A stretch of DNA of 64,000 nt from Halalkalicoccus sp. CGA53 (GTDB lineage Archaea > Halobacteriota > Halobacteria > Halobacteriales > Halalkalicoccaceae): the NCBI RefSeq assembly GCF_036429475.1, contig NZ_CP144125.1:992001-1056000 (forward strand). Direction: 5' to 3'. The position numbers and the translations under genes are program-made. This document shows, one piece after another, positions 34,146-42,515 of the stretch; the stretch's first letter is position 1, and the number at the start of each line of letters is the position of its first letter. The notes beneath the pieces are model-generated. The model did no database searches. It saw only the letters and a program-made list of their open reading frames with translations, and was not told where the DNA came from.

Positions 34146-34928
34146 TTAGCCCTTCTGGAACTCGCGGTCGTTTCCCCCTAGATCCAGCCCGCTCGCCCGC
34201 TTCTCCAGCATCTCCGCGAGCAGATCGGCGATCGCCGCACCGGCTTCGACCGCCGGCAACCCTCCGGAGTGGACGTTCGAGATGACCGACTTCTTCGCCG
34301 TCGGTGCGCCGCGCTCCGGCCCGTAGACGAAGTACGCGCTCAGGCTCTCGGCGGTCGCGAGCCCCGGTCGCTCGCCGATCAGGTTCACGCAGGCCTCCGC
34401 GCCGAGGGTCTCGCCCACCGCGTCCATCACGTCGACGCGGCCGTACTCGACGAACACGGGCGTTCCGACCGAGATCCCTCGCTCGTCCAGCCCGTCGAGC
34501 AAAGCGGGCAGCAGATCTCGGAGATTCGCCTCGACCGCCGTCGCCGAGAGGCCGTCACAGACGACGATCTGGACCTCGGGGTCGGCTTCACAGCCCTCTC
34601 GTAGCTCTCTCACCGTCTCCTCGGAGATCTCTCGCCCTCTATCCGGTCGGGCGAGGTACTCCTCCGTATCGGAGACGAGCGATCGCACTCTGTACAGGCC
34701 CAACTCGTCGAGCAGATCCTCACTCACCCGCGAGAAGACCGCGTCGCGGGCGACCCCGTGGTCCGCGCGGAACTCGAGTAGCGTCTCGGTCCGGGGCCGC
34801 GGTCCAGCCCGGCCGACGCCGAGCCGGGAGGGGTTACGTTCGGCGATTCGGCGGAGCCGGTCGTCGTCCACGCTCGGCCCTCCGCCCTCGCCCCGTTCGT
34901 CGTCCGTCTCGTGTGTCTCGCTCGCCAT
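34146..34928 (-). CDS. eutC: Ethanolamine ammonia-lyase small subunit
   Basis: A 260-residue small subunit. Core motifs are SRLGVGRAGPRPRTETLLEF near residue 34, QIVVCDGLSATAVEANLRDL near residue 120 and the cobalamin-contact region LIGERPGLATAESLSAYFVY near residue 183. The first 20 residues are an acidic leader. It pairs with EutB to deaminate ethanolamine to acetaldehyde and ammonia. The gene starts two bases after eutB ends. Confidence 0.94.
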   Translation of the reverse strand: MASETHETDDERGEGGGPSVDDDRLRRIAERNPSRLGVGRAGPRPRTETLLEFRADHGVARDAVFSRVSEDLLDELGLYRVRSLVSDTEEYLARPDRGREISEETVRELREGCEADPEVQIVVCDGLSATAVEANLRDLLPALLDGLDERGISVGTPVFVEYGRVDVMDAVGETLGAEACVNLIGERPGLATAESLSAYFVYGPERGAPTAKKSVISNVHSGGLPAVEAGAAIADLLAEMLEKRASGLDLGGNDREFQKG

Positions 34929-34930
34929 GG

Positions 34931-36289
34931 TCAGGTGAAGATCGTCGGGTCGCCCGCCCGCTCGGTCAGCCGGCCGTCGCGCCATATCCCCATCTCGGAG
35001 AGCCACTCCCGGAACTCCGGCGTCGGTCCCTTGTCGTAAACCTCCCAGAGCGCGGCGGCGTCGTGGTAGCTGTTCGACTGGTAGTTGAGCATCACGTCGT
35101 CGCCCATCGGCACGCTGATGAAGTAGTTCGCACCCGCGGCCGTGAGCAACACCGCGAGGTTCTCGATGTCGTTCTGGTCCGCCTGGATGTGGTTCGTGTA
35201 GCAGGCGTCGATGCCCATCGGGATGCCGTGGAGCTGGCCCATGAAGACGTCCTCTAAGCCGGCGCGGGTCACCTGCCGGGCGTCGTAGAGGTACTCCGGG
35301 CCGATGAACCCCACGACCGTGTTCACGAGGAACGGGTCGTAGCGCTTCGCGAGACCGTAACACCGCGATTCGAGCGTGAGCTGGTCGACCCCCTCGTGGG
35401 CCTCGCCGGAGAGCTCGGATCCCTGGCCCGTCTCGAAGTAGGTGACGTTCGGCCCCGACGAGGTACAGCGTTTCTGCGCGACCCTGTGTGCCTCGTCGAG
35501 GCTCTCGACGTCGACGCCGAACTCGTCGTTCCCCTTCTCGGTGCCCGCGAGGCTCTGGAAGAGCATGTCCGCGGGTGCGCCCTCCTCGATCGCTTCGACC
35601 TGCGTTGAGACGTGCGCGAGACAGCAGTTCTGTGTCGGTACCTCCCACTCGCGGATGAACTCGTGGGTCGCCTCGAGGATCGCTGTCGTCGTCCCCACGC
35701 CGTCCTCGACCGGGTTGATCCCGATCACCGCGTCGCCGACGCCGTAGGAGAGCCCCTCGCGCGTGGAGTCGATGATCCGCCCCACGTCGTCGGACGGATC
35801 GTTCGGCTGGAGGCGAAACGAGAGCGTTCCGGACTGGCCGACGGTCGTGTTGCAGGTCGCGGGGACCGACATCTTCGACGTCGCGAGCACGAGGTCCATG
35901 TTCGACATGAGCTTCGCGACCGCGGCGATCACCTCGCTCGTGAGCCCCGCCCTGATTCGGGCGATCTCGTGCTCGCCAGTCGACTCCGAGAGCAGGAACT
36001 CCCTGAGGTCGGAGACCGTCCACTCGCGGATCTCGTCGTAGACCGGCTCCCGGACGCTCTCCTGGATGACTCGGGTCACCTCGTCGCGCTCTTCGGGAAC
36101 GACCGGATTCTCGCGTAGCGTCTCGATCGTCGTCCCGGCGAGCGCGCGCTTCGCCGCGACCCGCTCGGCGTCGGAGTCGGCGGCGATCCCCGCCAGCTGG
36201 TCGCCGGTCTTCGGCTCGTTCGCCTTCGCCAGCACCTCCCGGAGCGAGTCGAAGCCGCTGCCCTCAGGGGCCGTGTCGTGAACTGCCAT
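34931..36289 (-). CDS. eutB: Ethanolamine ammonia-lyase large subunit
   Basis: A 452-residue catalytic subunit, the same size as the bacterial enzyme. Characteristic segments include KLMSNMDLVLATSKM, FRLQPNDPSDDVGRIID, TQNCCLAHVSTQVEAI and LHGIPMGIDACYTNHIQADQ. It holds the adenosylcobalamin radical chemistry. The ATG at 36289 is preferred to one six codons earlier. It is the first gene of the eutBCA-btpA cluster. No carboxysome-type shell proteins are encoded nearby, so acetaldehyde would be released directly into the cytoplasm. Confidence 0.95.
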   Translation of the reverse strand: MAVHDTAPEGSGFDSLREVLAKANEPKTGDQLAGIAADSDAERVAAKRALAGTTIETLRENPVVPEERDEVTRVIQESVREPVYDEIREWTVSDLREFLLSESTGEHEIARIRAGLTSEVIAAVAKLMSNMDLVLATSKMSVPATCNTTVGQSGTLSFRLQPNDPSDDVGRIIDSTREGLSYGVGDAVIGINPVEDGVGTTTAILEATHEFIREWEVPTQNCCLAHVSTQVEAIEEGAPADMLFQSLAGTEKGNDEFGVDVESLDEAHRVAQKRCTSSGPNVTYFETGQGSELSGEAHEGVDQLTLESRCYGLAKRYDPFLVNTVVGFIGPEYLYDARQVTRAGLEDVFMGQLHGIPMGIDACYTNHIQADQNDIENLAVLLTAAGANYFISVPMGDDVMLNYQSNSYHDAAALWEVYDKGPTPEFREWLSEMGIWRDGRLTERAGDPTIFT

Positions 36290-36385
36290 GGCACATCGAC
36301 CGGCCATAAGAGGGGGGTACGCTTCACCGTTCGCCGCTTCGTACGAAAGTCGAGTTGGTGAGGAGAAAGCGACGTTTCACAGGGT

Positions 36386-37087
36386 TCACCAGTCGATCAC
36401 CGCCCGATCCCGCCAGAACCGCCCACCGGGCGAGCCGGGAGCGAACCGACAGAGCCAGATCGGCGTCTCCGCACCCTCCTCGGGGCTCTTCGTCGCGTTC
36501 GGCCCGCCGAGGTCCGTCCGAACCCACCCGGGACAGACCGCGTTCGCGAGCAGCTCCGGCCCGAACTCGCCGTGTAGCGCGACCGTGAGCGCGTTCAGTC
36601 CTGCCTTCGAGATCCGGTAGGCGGTCGCGCCGCCGCTCATCCCCTCGCCCAGCGCGCCCATCCCGCTCGAGAGGTTCACGACGCGCGCACCCTCGCGTTC
36701 GAGCAACAGCGGCAGCGCGCGACGGGTGAGCATCACCGGCCCGCGGAGGTTGATCGCGAGGACCGAATCGATCTGCTCTCTCGGCTCCTCGACGAGCGTC
36801 TGTCCGACTCCGGGGCCGATCCCCGCGTTGTTCACGAGCACGTCGAGCCGTCCTGCTTCGTTCTCTACTCGCTCGATCGCCGCGTCGACCGTCGTGTCGT
36901 CGGTTACGTCGAGTTTGATCACGGTCCCGCCCTCGGGTGGGTCGACGCCCTCGGTCGAACGGGAGCCGGCGTAGACGGTCGCGTCGAGGTCGGCGAGGCC
37001 GTCGGCGATCACGCGTCCCATGCCGCGGTTCGCGCCCGTGACGAGCGCGACCTGTCCCGAGAGCGAGCCGTGGAGTTCGATGTCCAT
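36386..37087 (-). CDS. Short-chain dehydrogenase/reductase
   Basis: A 233-residue SDR. The cofactor loop is TGANRGMGRVIADGL near residue 17, followed by NNAG in LDVLVNNAGIGPG, the catalytic Ser in VVNLSSGMGALG, and the YxxxK pair in ATAYRISKAGLNAL near residue 160. The substrate is unknown. It precedes eutB by 96 bases in the same direction, so it could be co-expressed and act on acetaldehyde or an alcohol, but this is only positional. It is divergent from the M20 peptidase gene. Confidence 0.9.
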   Translation of the reverse strand: MDIELHGSLSGQVALVTGANRGMGRVIADGLADLDATVYAGSRSTEGVDPPEGGTVIKLDVTDDTTVDAAIERVENEAGRLDVLVNNAGIGPGVGQTLVEEPREQIDSVLAINLRGPVMLTRRALPLLLEREGARVVNLSSGMGALGEGMSGGATAYRISKAGLNALTVALHGEFGPELLANAVCPGWVRTDLGGPNATKSPEEGAETPIWLCRFAPGSPGGRFWRDRAVIDW

Positions 37088-37186
37088 GGAAAGGGTACGC
37101 ACGGCGAGGAAATACCCGTAGCGACGCCGGGTGGAGCGGGCAGCCGGGACGTGAACGTTTACCTCGCAGCCCCGAGAGCGCCCGAC

Positions 37187-38491
37187 ATGGACGGGGAACT
37201 GGAGGAATGGATCGAGGAGGCGGTACGGGAACGCGAGGACGAGCTGCTGGAACTGCTCTCGCGGCTCGTCGCGGAGCCGACCGTGACCGGAAACGAGGCG
37301 CCCGGACAGGCGGTGATGGTCGAGGCGTTCGAGTCGCTCGGGCTGGAGCCGAACACGTGGGAGCCCGATCCCGAGGAGCTTCGCGATCACCCCGGCTTCT
37401 TCGAGACGAGTTCAGGTATCGAAACGGGCTACGAGGGGCGCGAGAACGTCGTCGCGCGGCTCTCCGGTGCCGGTGAGGGGCCGACGCTCGCGCTCTCTGG
37501 ACACATCGACGTGGTGCCCGCGACGCCCGAAGACGAGTGGACGAGCGATCCCTGGGGGGTCAGGAGGGATGGCGACCGGGTCTACGGCCGCGGAACCTCG
37601 GACATGAAGGGTGGACTGGCAGCGATCGTCACGGCGGTCTCGGTCCTCCAGGCGCTCGAAATCGAGCTCTCGGGCGATCTCCTCCTCCAGAGCACGATCG
37701 AGGAGGAAGACGGCGGCTGTGGCGGCCTGCTCTCGGCGCTCGAACGTGGCTACGTCCCCGACGCGGCGATCGTCCCCGAACCGTTTTCCCTCCCGAACGT
37801 CGGCATCGCGAGCGCGGGCGTGATGTTCTTCCGGATCTCCGTTCCTGGCAGAAGCGCCCACGCCGCCTGGGGCCATCAGGGCGTGAGCGCGCTGGAGAAG
37901 GCGGAACTCGTCACCAGGGAGCTCCGCGAGCTGAACCGGAAGCGCCAGGGCGAGATCGACTTCGTACCCGCGAGAGCCGCCGATCCAGATCTCGAAGGGC
38001 ACGTCACGAACATCAACGTCGGGACGGTCGAGGGCGGGGACTGGCCGGCGACGGTCCCCGGCGAGGTCGTGCTCGGCTGTCGGGTCGGCTGGCCGCCGGG
38101 CGAAACTCGATCGGAGATCAGAGAGGGGATCGAGGCCGCGGTGGGGCGGGCCGCGGACGGCGACGAGTGGCTCGCCGAACACCCACCCGAGGTCGAGTGG
38201 TTCGGCTGGAACGCCGAACCGCACGAGGTCGACCGTGAGGCGGAGATCGTCCGACTCTCGAAACGCCACGCCGAGCGGATCACGGGCGAGGAGGGCGAGT
38301 TCGTCGGGGGGAACGCCGCGCTCGACGAGCGCTTCTACGCGAACTACTACGACGTGCCGGTCGCGACGGTCGGGCCGTACGGCCCGAACCTCCACTCGGT
38401 CGACGAGTACACGACCGTCTCGTCGCTGCTCGACACGGCGGCGACGCTCGCCTGTACGGCAGTCGAATTCTGTGGCGTCGAGGGGCAGTAA
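37187..38491 (+). CDS. M20-family peptidase/deacylase (ArgE/DapE-like)
   Basis: A 434-residue zinc hydrolase. Metal ligands are visible in LALSGHIDVVPATP (His, then Asp), GRGTSDMKGGLAA (bridging Asp), LQSTIEEEDGGCGG (Glu pair) and the C-terminal GPNLHSVDEYT (His). A dimerisation domain lies at about residues 205-330. The family covers acetylornithine deacetylase, succinyl-diaminopimelate desuccinylase and dipeptidases, and the substrate cannot be told. The open frame upstream of the ATG at 37187 is non-coding-like. Confidence 0.88.
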   Translation: MDGELEEWIEEAVREREDELLELLSRLVAEPTVTGNEAPGQAVMVEAFESLGLEPNTWEPDPEELRDHPGFFETSSGIETGYEGRENVVARLSGAGEGPTLALSGHIDVVPATPEDEWTSDPWGVRRDGDRVYGRGTSDMKGGLAAIVTAVSVLQALEIELSGDLLLQSTIEEEDGGCGGLLSALERGYVPDAAIVPEPFSLPNVGIASAGVMFFRISVPGRSAHAAWGHQGVSALEKAELVTRELRELNRKRQGEIDFVPARAADPDLEGHVTNINVGTVEGGDWPATVPGEVVLGCRVGWPPGETRSEIREGIEAAVGRAADGDEWLAEHPPEVEWFGWNAEPHEVDREAEIVRLSKRHAERITGEEGEFVGGNAALDERFYANYYDVPVATVGPYGPNLHSVDEYTTVSSLLDTAATLACTAVEFCGVEGQ

Positions 38492-38542
38492 GGATCGGGA
38501 CGAGAACCGGGGACCGAGAGGAGAAGTGCCCAGGGACCGATT

Positions 38543-38617
38543 CGGTCTGCTGTAACGATTTCCCGGCGCAACAGCGACCGTCCTACGGTTGCGCCGGTAA
38601 TGACTTACAGCAGACCG
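38543..38617. repeat. Nested palindrome between convergent genes
   Basis: Outer arms CGGTCTGCTGTAA (38543-38555) and TTACAGCAGACCG (38605-38617) are perfectly complementary over 13 bp. Inner arms CCGGCGCAAC (38563-38572) and GTTGCGCCGG (38588-38597) give a further perfect 10 bp. A small ACCGT/ACGGT pair closes the centre as an alternative fold. It sits between the 3' ends of the M20 peptidase and aldehyde oxidoreductase genes. It could be a bidirectional terminator or a short mobile palindrome. Confidence 0.8.
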
Positions 38618-38626
38618 TACGACCCC

Positions 38627-40306
38627 TCAGTCGTCGGCCGGGGCGGGTGCCGAGGCGCTCTCGACGACGCCCTCGTCGGACCAGCCGCGAACGCCGTAGT
38701 ACTCGGTGAGCGCGTCGTCGAAGCCCTCGAGCTGGTCGACGTACGGCAGCGTGTCGTCCGCCCGGTCGAAGCCGCGCTGGTTGTTGAAGTGCCGCTCGAG
38801 TTCGACGACGCGGCCGCCCACCTCGAGCAGGTCCTCGTAGTCGGCCTCGAGGAGCGCCTCGTACCTCTCGGGGTTCATCACGCCGCGGGAGAACCGACAG
38901 ACGATGCCGCAGTCCTCGAGCGCGCGGGCGTTCTCCTGGCGGGCGACCGCCTCGGGCTTGCCCTCGAAGCCGCTCTGGGGGAACGCGTCGTCCTTCCCGA
39001 CGAGCGGGTACTCCCAGGCGTAGAAGGTCGAGTACATGTGGTCCGCCCCGCGGTTCGACACCGCGTAGGCCAGCCCCTGGCCGTGGAGGGTGCGGCCCTC
39101 GTGGCCCGCGAACGAGAGGTTCTTCACCGTGAAGTTATCGACGCCGAGCTCCTCCGCGGCGCGGCCGATCCCCTCCGCGAGCGTGTCGCCGATGCCGTCC
39201 CTGTACGCGATCTTCTCGACCGTCTCGTGGATCAGCTCGGTGTCGCCGAAGGCGTCCTCGCTCGCGAGGTAGCCCGCGACCGTGTTTCCACAGGAGATGG
39301 TGTCGAGGCCGAACTGGTCACAGAGCTCGTTCGACTGCATCACGTCGACGATGTCGTCGACCGCGCAGTTCGACCCGAACGCCATCACCGTCTCGAACTC
39401 CGGCCCCTCGGTCTCGACGCCGCGCTCGTCGTCCTTCGTCGGGAGTTTACAGGCAAAGGCACACGCCGAACAGGTCCCCTTCTTGTACTTCTTCTCCTCG
39501 ACGCGATCGCCGTTGATCCCCTCGACGCCCTCGAACTGCTGTTCGGAGAAGTACCTGGTTGGTAAACCGTTCACCTCGTTCGCCAGGTCGGTCACCGACG
39601 TCGTCCCCTGGCGTTTCATGATGTGGTCGTTCGTCGCGGCCTCGCGGTGGACGTCCATCTGGACTTCGTCGATCTCGATCTCGGGGTGCGAGTCGCCGTC
39701 GAACGTGATCGCCTTCACGTTCTTCGAACCCAGGACCGCGCCGAGACCCCCTCTTCCGAAGGCCCGGCTCTCGGTCGTCATGATCGAGGCGAACCGGACG
39801 AGGTTCTCACCCGCCGGGCCGATGCAGGCGACGTGCTCCTCCGAGAGGTCGCGTTCCTCGGCGACGTACTCGGTGACCTCCGAGGAGGTCGCCCCCTCGA
39901 GGGTCGGTACTTCTTCGAACTCGGTACCAGAATCGGTGACGTGGAGCACGAGGAGTGCGTCGCTCTCCCCGACGATCTCGACCGCCCCGTAGCCCGCGCC
40001 CGCGAAGTTCCGTGACATGAACCCCCCTGCGTTCGACGAGCAGAGGCCGTCGGTGAGCGGCGAGAGCGCGGTCGCGTTCATCCTCCCCGTGAAACTCATC
40101 TGGGAGGTCTGCATCGGGCCGGTCGTGAGGTAGAGGCGGTTCTCTTCACCGAGTGGATCCGCGTCGAACGGGATCCGGTCGTGGGCGAGCGCCGTCGCGA
40201 CGCCGCGTCCGCCGATGAACTCGGCGAGAACGTCCTCGATGGCTTCCTCGTTCGTGGTGCGCTCGCCGACGTCGATCGTGAGCAGTGGGCCTTCGGCGTG
40301 GAGCAT
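38627..40306 (-). CDS. Aldehyde:ferredoxin oxidoreductase (tungsten/molybdenum pterin)
   Basis: A 559-residue member of the AOR family. The N-terminal pterin-binding domain has EFIGGRGVATALAH, YLTTGPMQTSQMSFTGR and GRGGLGAVLGSKNVKAI. The [4Fe-4S] cysteines appear in GTCSACAFACKL near residue 290, and a fourth candidate in EDCGIVCRFSRG near residue 495. The enzyme oxidises aldehydes to acids with ferredoxin as acceptor. With eutBC encoded 2.3 kb away, acetaldehyde is a natural candidate substrate. No pterin-synthesis gene is nearby. It marks the left edge of the AT-richer island. Confidence 0.9.
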   Translation of the reverse strand: MLHAEGPLLTIDVGERTTNEEAIEDVLAEFIGGRGVATALAHDRIPFDADPLGEENRLYLTTGPMQTSQMSFTGRMNATALSPLTDGLCSSNAGGFMSRNFAGAGYGAVEIVGESDALLVLHVTDSGTEFEEVPTLEGATSSEVTEYVAEERDLSEEHVACIGPAGENLVRFASIMTTESRAFGRGGLGAVLGSKNVKAITFDGDSHPEIEIDEVQMDVHREAATNDHIMKRQGTTSVTDLANEVNGLPTRYFSEQQFEGVEGINGDRVEEKKYKKGTCSACAFACKLPTKDDERGVETEGPEFETVMAFGSNCAVDDIVDVMQSNELCDQFGLDTISCGNTVAGYLASEDAFGDTELIHETVEKIAYRDGIGDTLAEGIGRAAEELGVDNFTVKNLSFAGHEGRTLHGQGLAYAVSNRGADHMYSTFYAWEYPLVGKDDAFPQSGFEGKPEAVARQENARALEDCGIVCRFSRGVMNPERYEALLEADYEDLLEVGGRVVELERHFNNQRGFDRADDTLPYVDQLEGFDDALTEYYGVRGWSDEGVVESASAPAPADD

Positions 40307-40400
40307 TGTTGGGGGTTCGTGCGAGGAGGAGTTAACGGTTGGTGTGGGGTGGTGTCGGGCAAACGGAGTGTTTTCATCAACACCACAGAACCATGTGTCA

Positions 40401-40618
40401 ATGGCCGACTCGCAGGCGGTGCTCGACGCGCTGGGGGGATCGCCGATCACGTCAGGGCGGAGATGAGCGAGCAGGACATCGAGTGGGTGGTTGGGTCCGC
40501 TTCCGGGTGGACGGACACGATGTACGTCACCGTCGACATCGACGCGGTCTACCTGATGGAGATTCGCCGCCCTACGACCCAACCAAGTGAATGCAACGGC
40601 TGGCCGCTTACCCGCTAG
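40401..40618 (+). pseudogene. Small frameshifted gene of unknown family
   Basis: An ATG at 40401 opens MADSQAVLDALGG and stops after 21 codons, but the sense-like sequence continues one frame over as IADHVRAEMSEQDIEWVVGS and on to the stop at 40618. The two parts join if a run of six G at 40433-40438 is restored to seven. The result would be about 72 residues. An independent start at 40463 is the alternative reading. No family is recognised. It lies upstream of, and divergent to, the aldehyde oxidoreductase. Confidence 0.45.
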
Positions 40619-40652
40619 TGGGGGTTCTGGAACAGGAGTTGGCCCGAACGGA

Positions 40653-40886
40653 TCAGTAGTTCCGATCCGACACTTCCGCGGCGATCGAGGCCGCTCGTTC
40701 GTAGGCATCGTCGAAACGATCGATCTCGTCTAACCGGATCCAGCGACTTGAGAACCCCCGCCCGCACCCCTCTTCCGGATCGCAGTCGATGATTACCTTC
40801 CATCCAGTCGACTCCTCTTTCAGGCCATACAGGATTCGCTCGCCACATCTGGGACAGCGTGCGGACTCGTGTGGATAACGGGGCAT
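40653..40886 (-). CDS. Small zinc-ribbon protein
   Basis: A 77-residue protein has CPRCGERI near residue 11 and CDPEEGCGRG near residue 35, four cysteines spaced as in a zinc ribbon. Its helical C-terminus is acidic and aromatic (WIRLDEIDRFDDAYERAA). It is divergent from the EVE-McrB gene, which starts 92 bases away. Function unknown. It might be part of the defence island or a regulator of it. Confidence 0.62.
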   Translation of the reverse strand: MPRYPHESARCPRCGERILYGLKEESTGWKVIIDCDPEEGCGRGFSSRWIRLDEIDRFDDAYERAASIAAEVSDRNY

Positions 40887-40977
40887 CGAGGGCTCTGGTT
40901 CCGTTATCGTTTCTAAAACTTCGGACAGAAGTAGAGGAAAGCTAAAGGAAGCGTACCGAGGAGTGGAGCCAGACAGC

Positions 40978-42515
40978 ATGTCCTACGATGGCCCTCGGAT
41001 ATTCCAGGCGCCGTACGGGAACCGAGCGGCGCAGGAGAACTTCGATCGAACCGTTATCGAGGGCGTGTTGGCAGACCGGCTCCGAGAGCACACTGACCGC
41101 GCCTTCGAGACGGATCGAGTGCGACTGTGGGGGACGAAGAAGACGGTAAAGGGAAAGTGGAGGAGAATCAACCCTGGCGATTTCCTGATCTTCTACCGTA
41201 ACGGCACGTACGAATACGCGGCTGAGGTCATCGACACCGAGGAAAACGAATCTCTGGGCAGGATCGTCTGGCCGAATCACGAGGATGGTAGCCCGTGGAT
41301 CTGCATCGTCTACCTGGAGGAGCCGATCGAACTCGGCGTCGATTCGAGCCTCGTTCACGATCTCGCGGGATACGATATCGACTATCCGATGGGTTTCAGC
41401 CCGCTGAGCGATATAGGAATCGGCGGTATCAGGGGGAAGTTCGGCTCGGTCGAGGAGTTCGTCTACGGCTCCGTATCCGACTCGGGAGGGTCCCGCATCG
41501 ACGTCGATGGGCAGGTCGAAGCGAGTATTCCGGAGTCGATCCTATCGGGATTGTACTTCCCCGCCGGAAGCGGACCGAACTCGTCGGACAGGTCACCGCC
41601 GCGATCAACGCCGGCAAACACGTCGTCTTCACCGGTCCGCCGGGGACGGGAAAAACCGAGATCGCGCGCCGGGTGTGTAAACACCTGTCGAGGGGCCACG
41701 ACGAACTCTATACGGGCTATCGACTCACGACGGCGACGGCGGACTGGTCGACGTTCGAGACCGTTGGCGGCTACATGCCCGAGGAGGCGGGCGATGGCGA
41801 ATTGACGTTCGAACCGGGCCAGGTGCTCCGGCGGTTCAAGCGAGGCGGCGAACAGCGGAACGAGCTGCTGATCGTCGACGAGATCAACCGCGCGGACATC
41901 GACAAGTCGTTCGGACAGCTGTTCACGCTGCTCTCGGGCCAGGCGGTTCAGCTGCCGTACAAGCGGGAGGGCGAGGAGATCGAGATCCTACCGGCCGATC
42001 GGATCGACGGGGAGCCGAGCGCACACGAGTACGTCGTTCCGACGTCGTGGCGGATCCTGGCGACGATGAACAGTTACGACAAGACCTCGCTCTACGAGCT
42101 CTCGTACGCGTTCATGCGTCGGTTCGCGTTCATCCACGTTGATGCACCCGAAATCCCCGAGGACTCGGATCTACAGGTCGAACTACTCGAATCGTACGTC
42201 GACATGTGGGGAGTCGAACCGGACGAAGACGTGCTCCGGATCATCGGCGGGGTGTGGCGGGCGACCAACGCGACCGTCGAGGGTCGCAAGATCGGTCCCG
42301 CTATCGTCCGAGACATGCTCGCACACGTGTTCGAGTCGGAGGAGGATGTCGAGACGGCGAGTGCACAGGCCGTGACGAACTACGTGTTCCCACAGTTGGA
42401 GGGCGTCCCCCGTCGGGAACGGATCGTCAGCGAGATAGCGACGGTCGACGGAATAGACGAGAGTCGGCTGAAACGACTGGGACGCGACGTGCTGGGGGTC
42501 AGCGTAGATGGATAG
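40978..42515 (+). pseudogene. EVE-domain McrB-type AAA protein, split by a frameshift
   Basis: The first frame (40978 to about 41562) encodes an EVE/PUA-like domain (VRLWGTKKTVKGKWRRINPG, DFLIFYRNGTYEYAAEVI, LGRIVWPNHEDGSPW) of the kind that reads modified bases. The second frame, one base back, continues as RKRTELVGQVTAAINAGKHV to a McrB-like motor: Walker A GPPGTGKTEIARRV, Walker B LLIVDEINRADIDKSFGQL and the McrB signature ATMNSYD. The halves join if one C is added to the run of four at 41559-41562, giving about 513 residues. This may be a true inactivating deletion, a programmed frameshift or a sequencing error. The nuclease partner follows with an 8-base overlap. Confidence 0.82.

Noticed and set aside
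40181-40400. Plus-strand open frame running from inside the oxidoreductase into the small frameshifted gene
   Set aside because: The first 70 codons are the antisense of the aldehyde oxidoreductase start and lack coding character. Only the part after 40401 looks protein-like.
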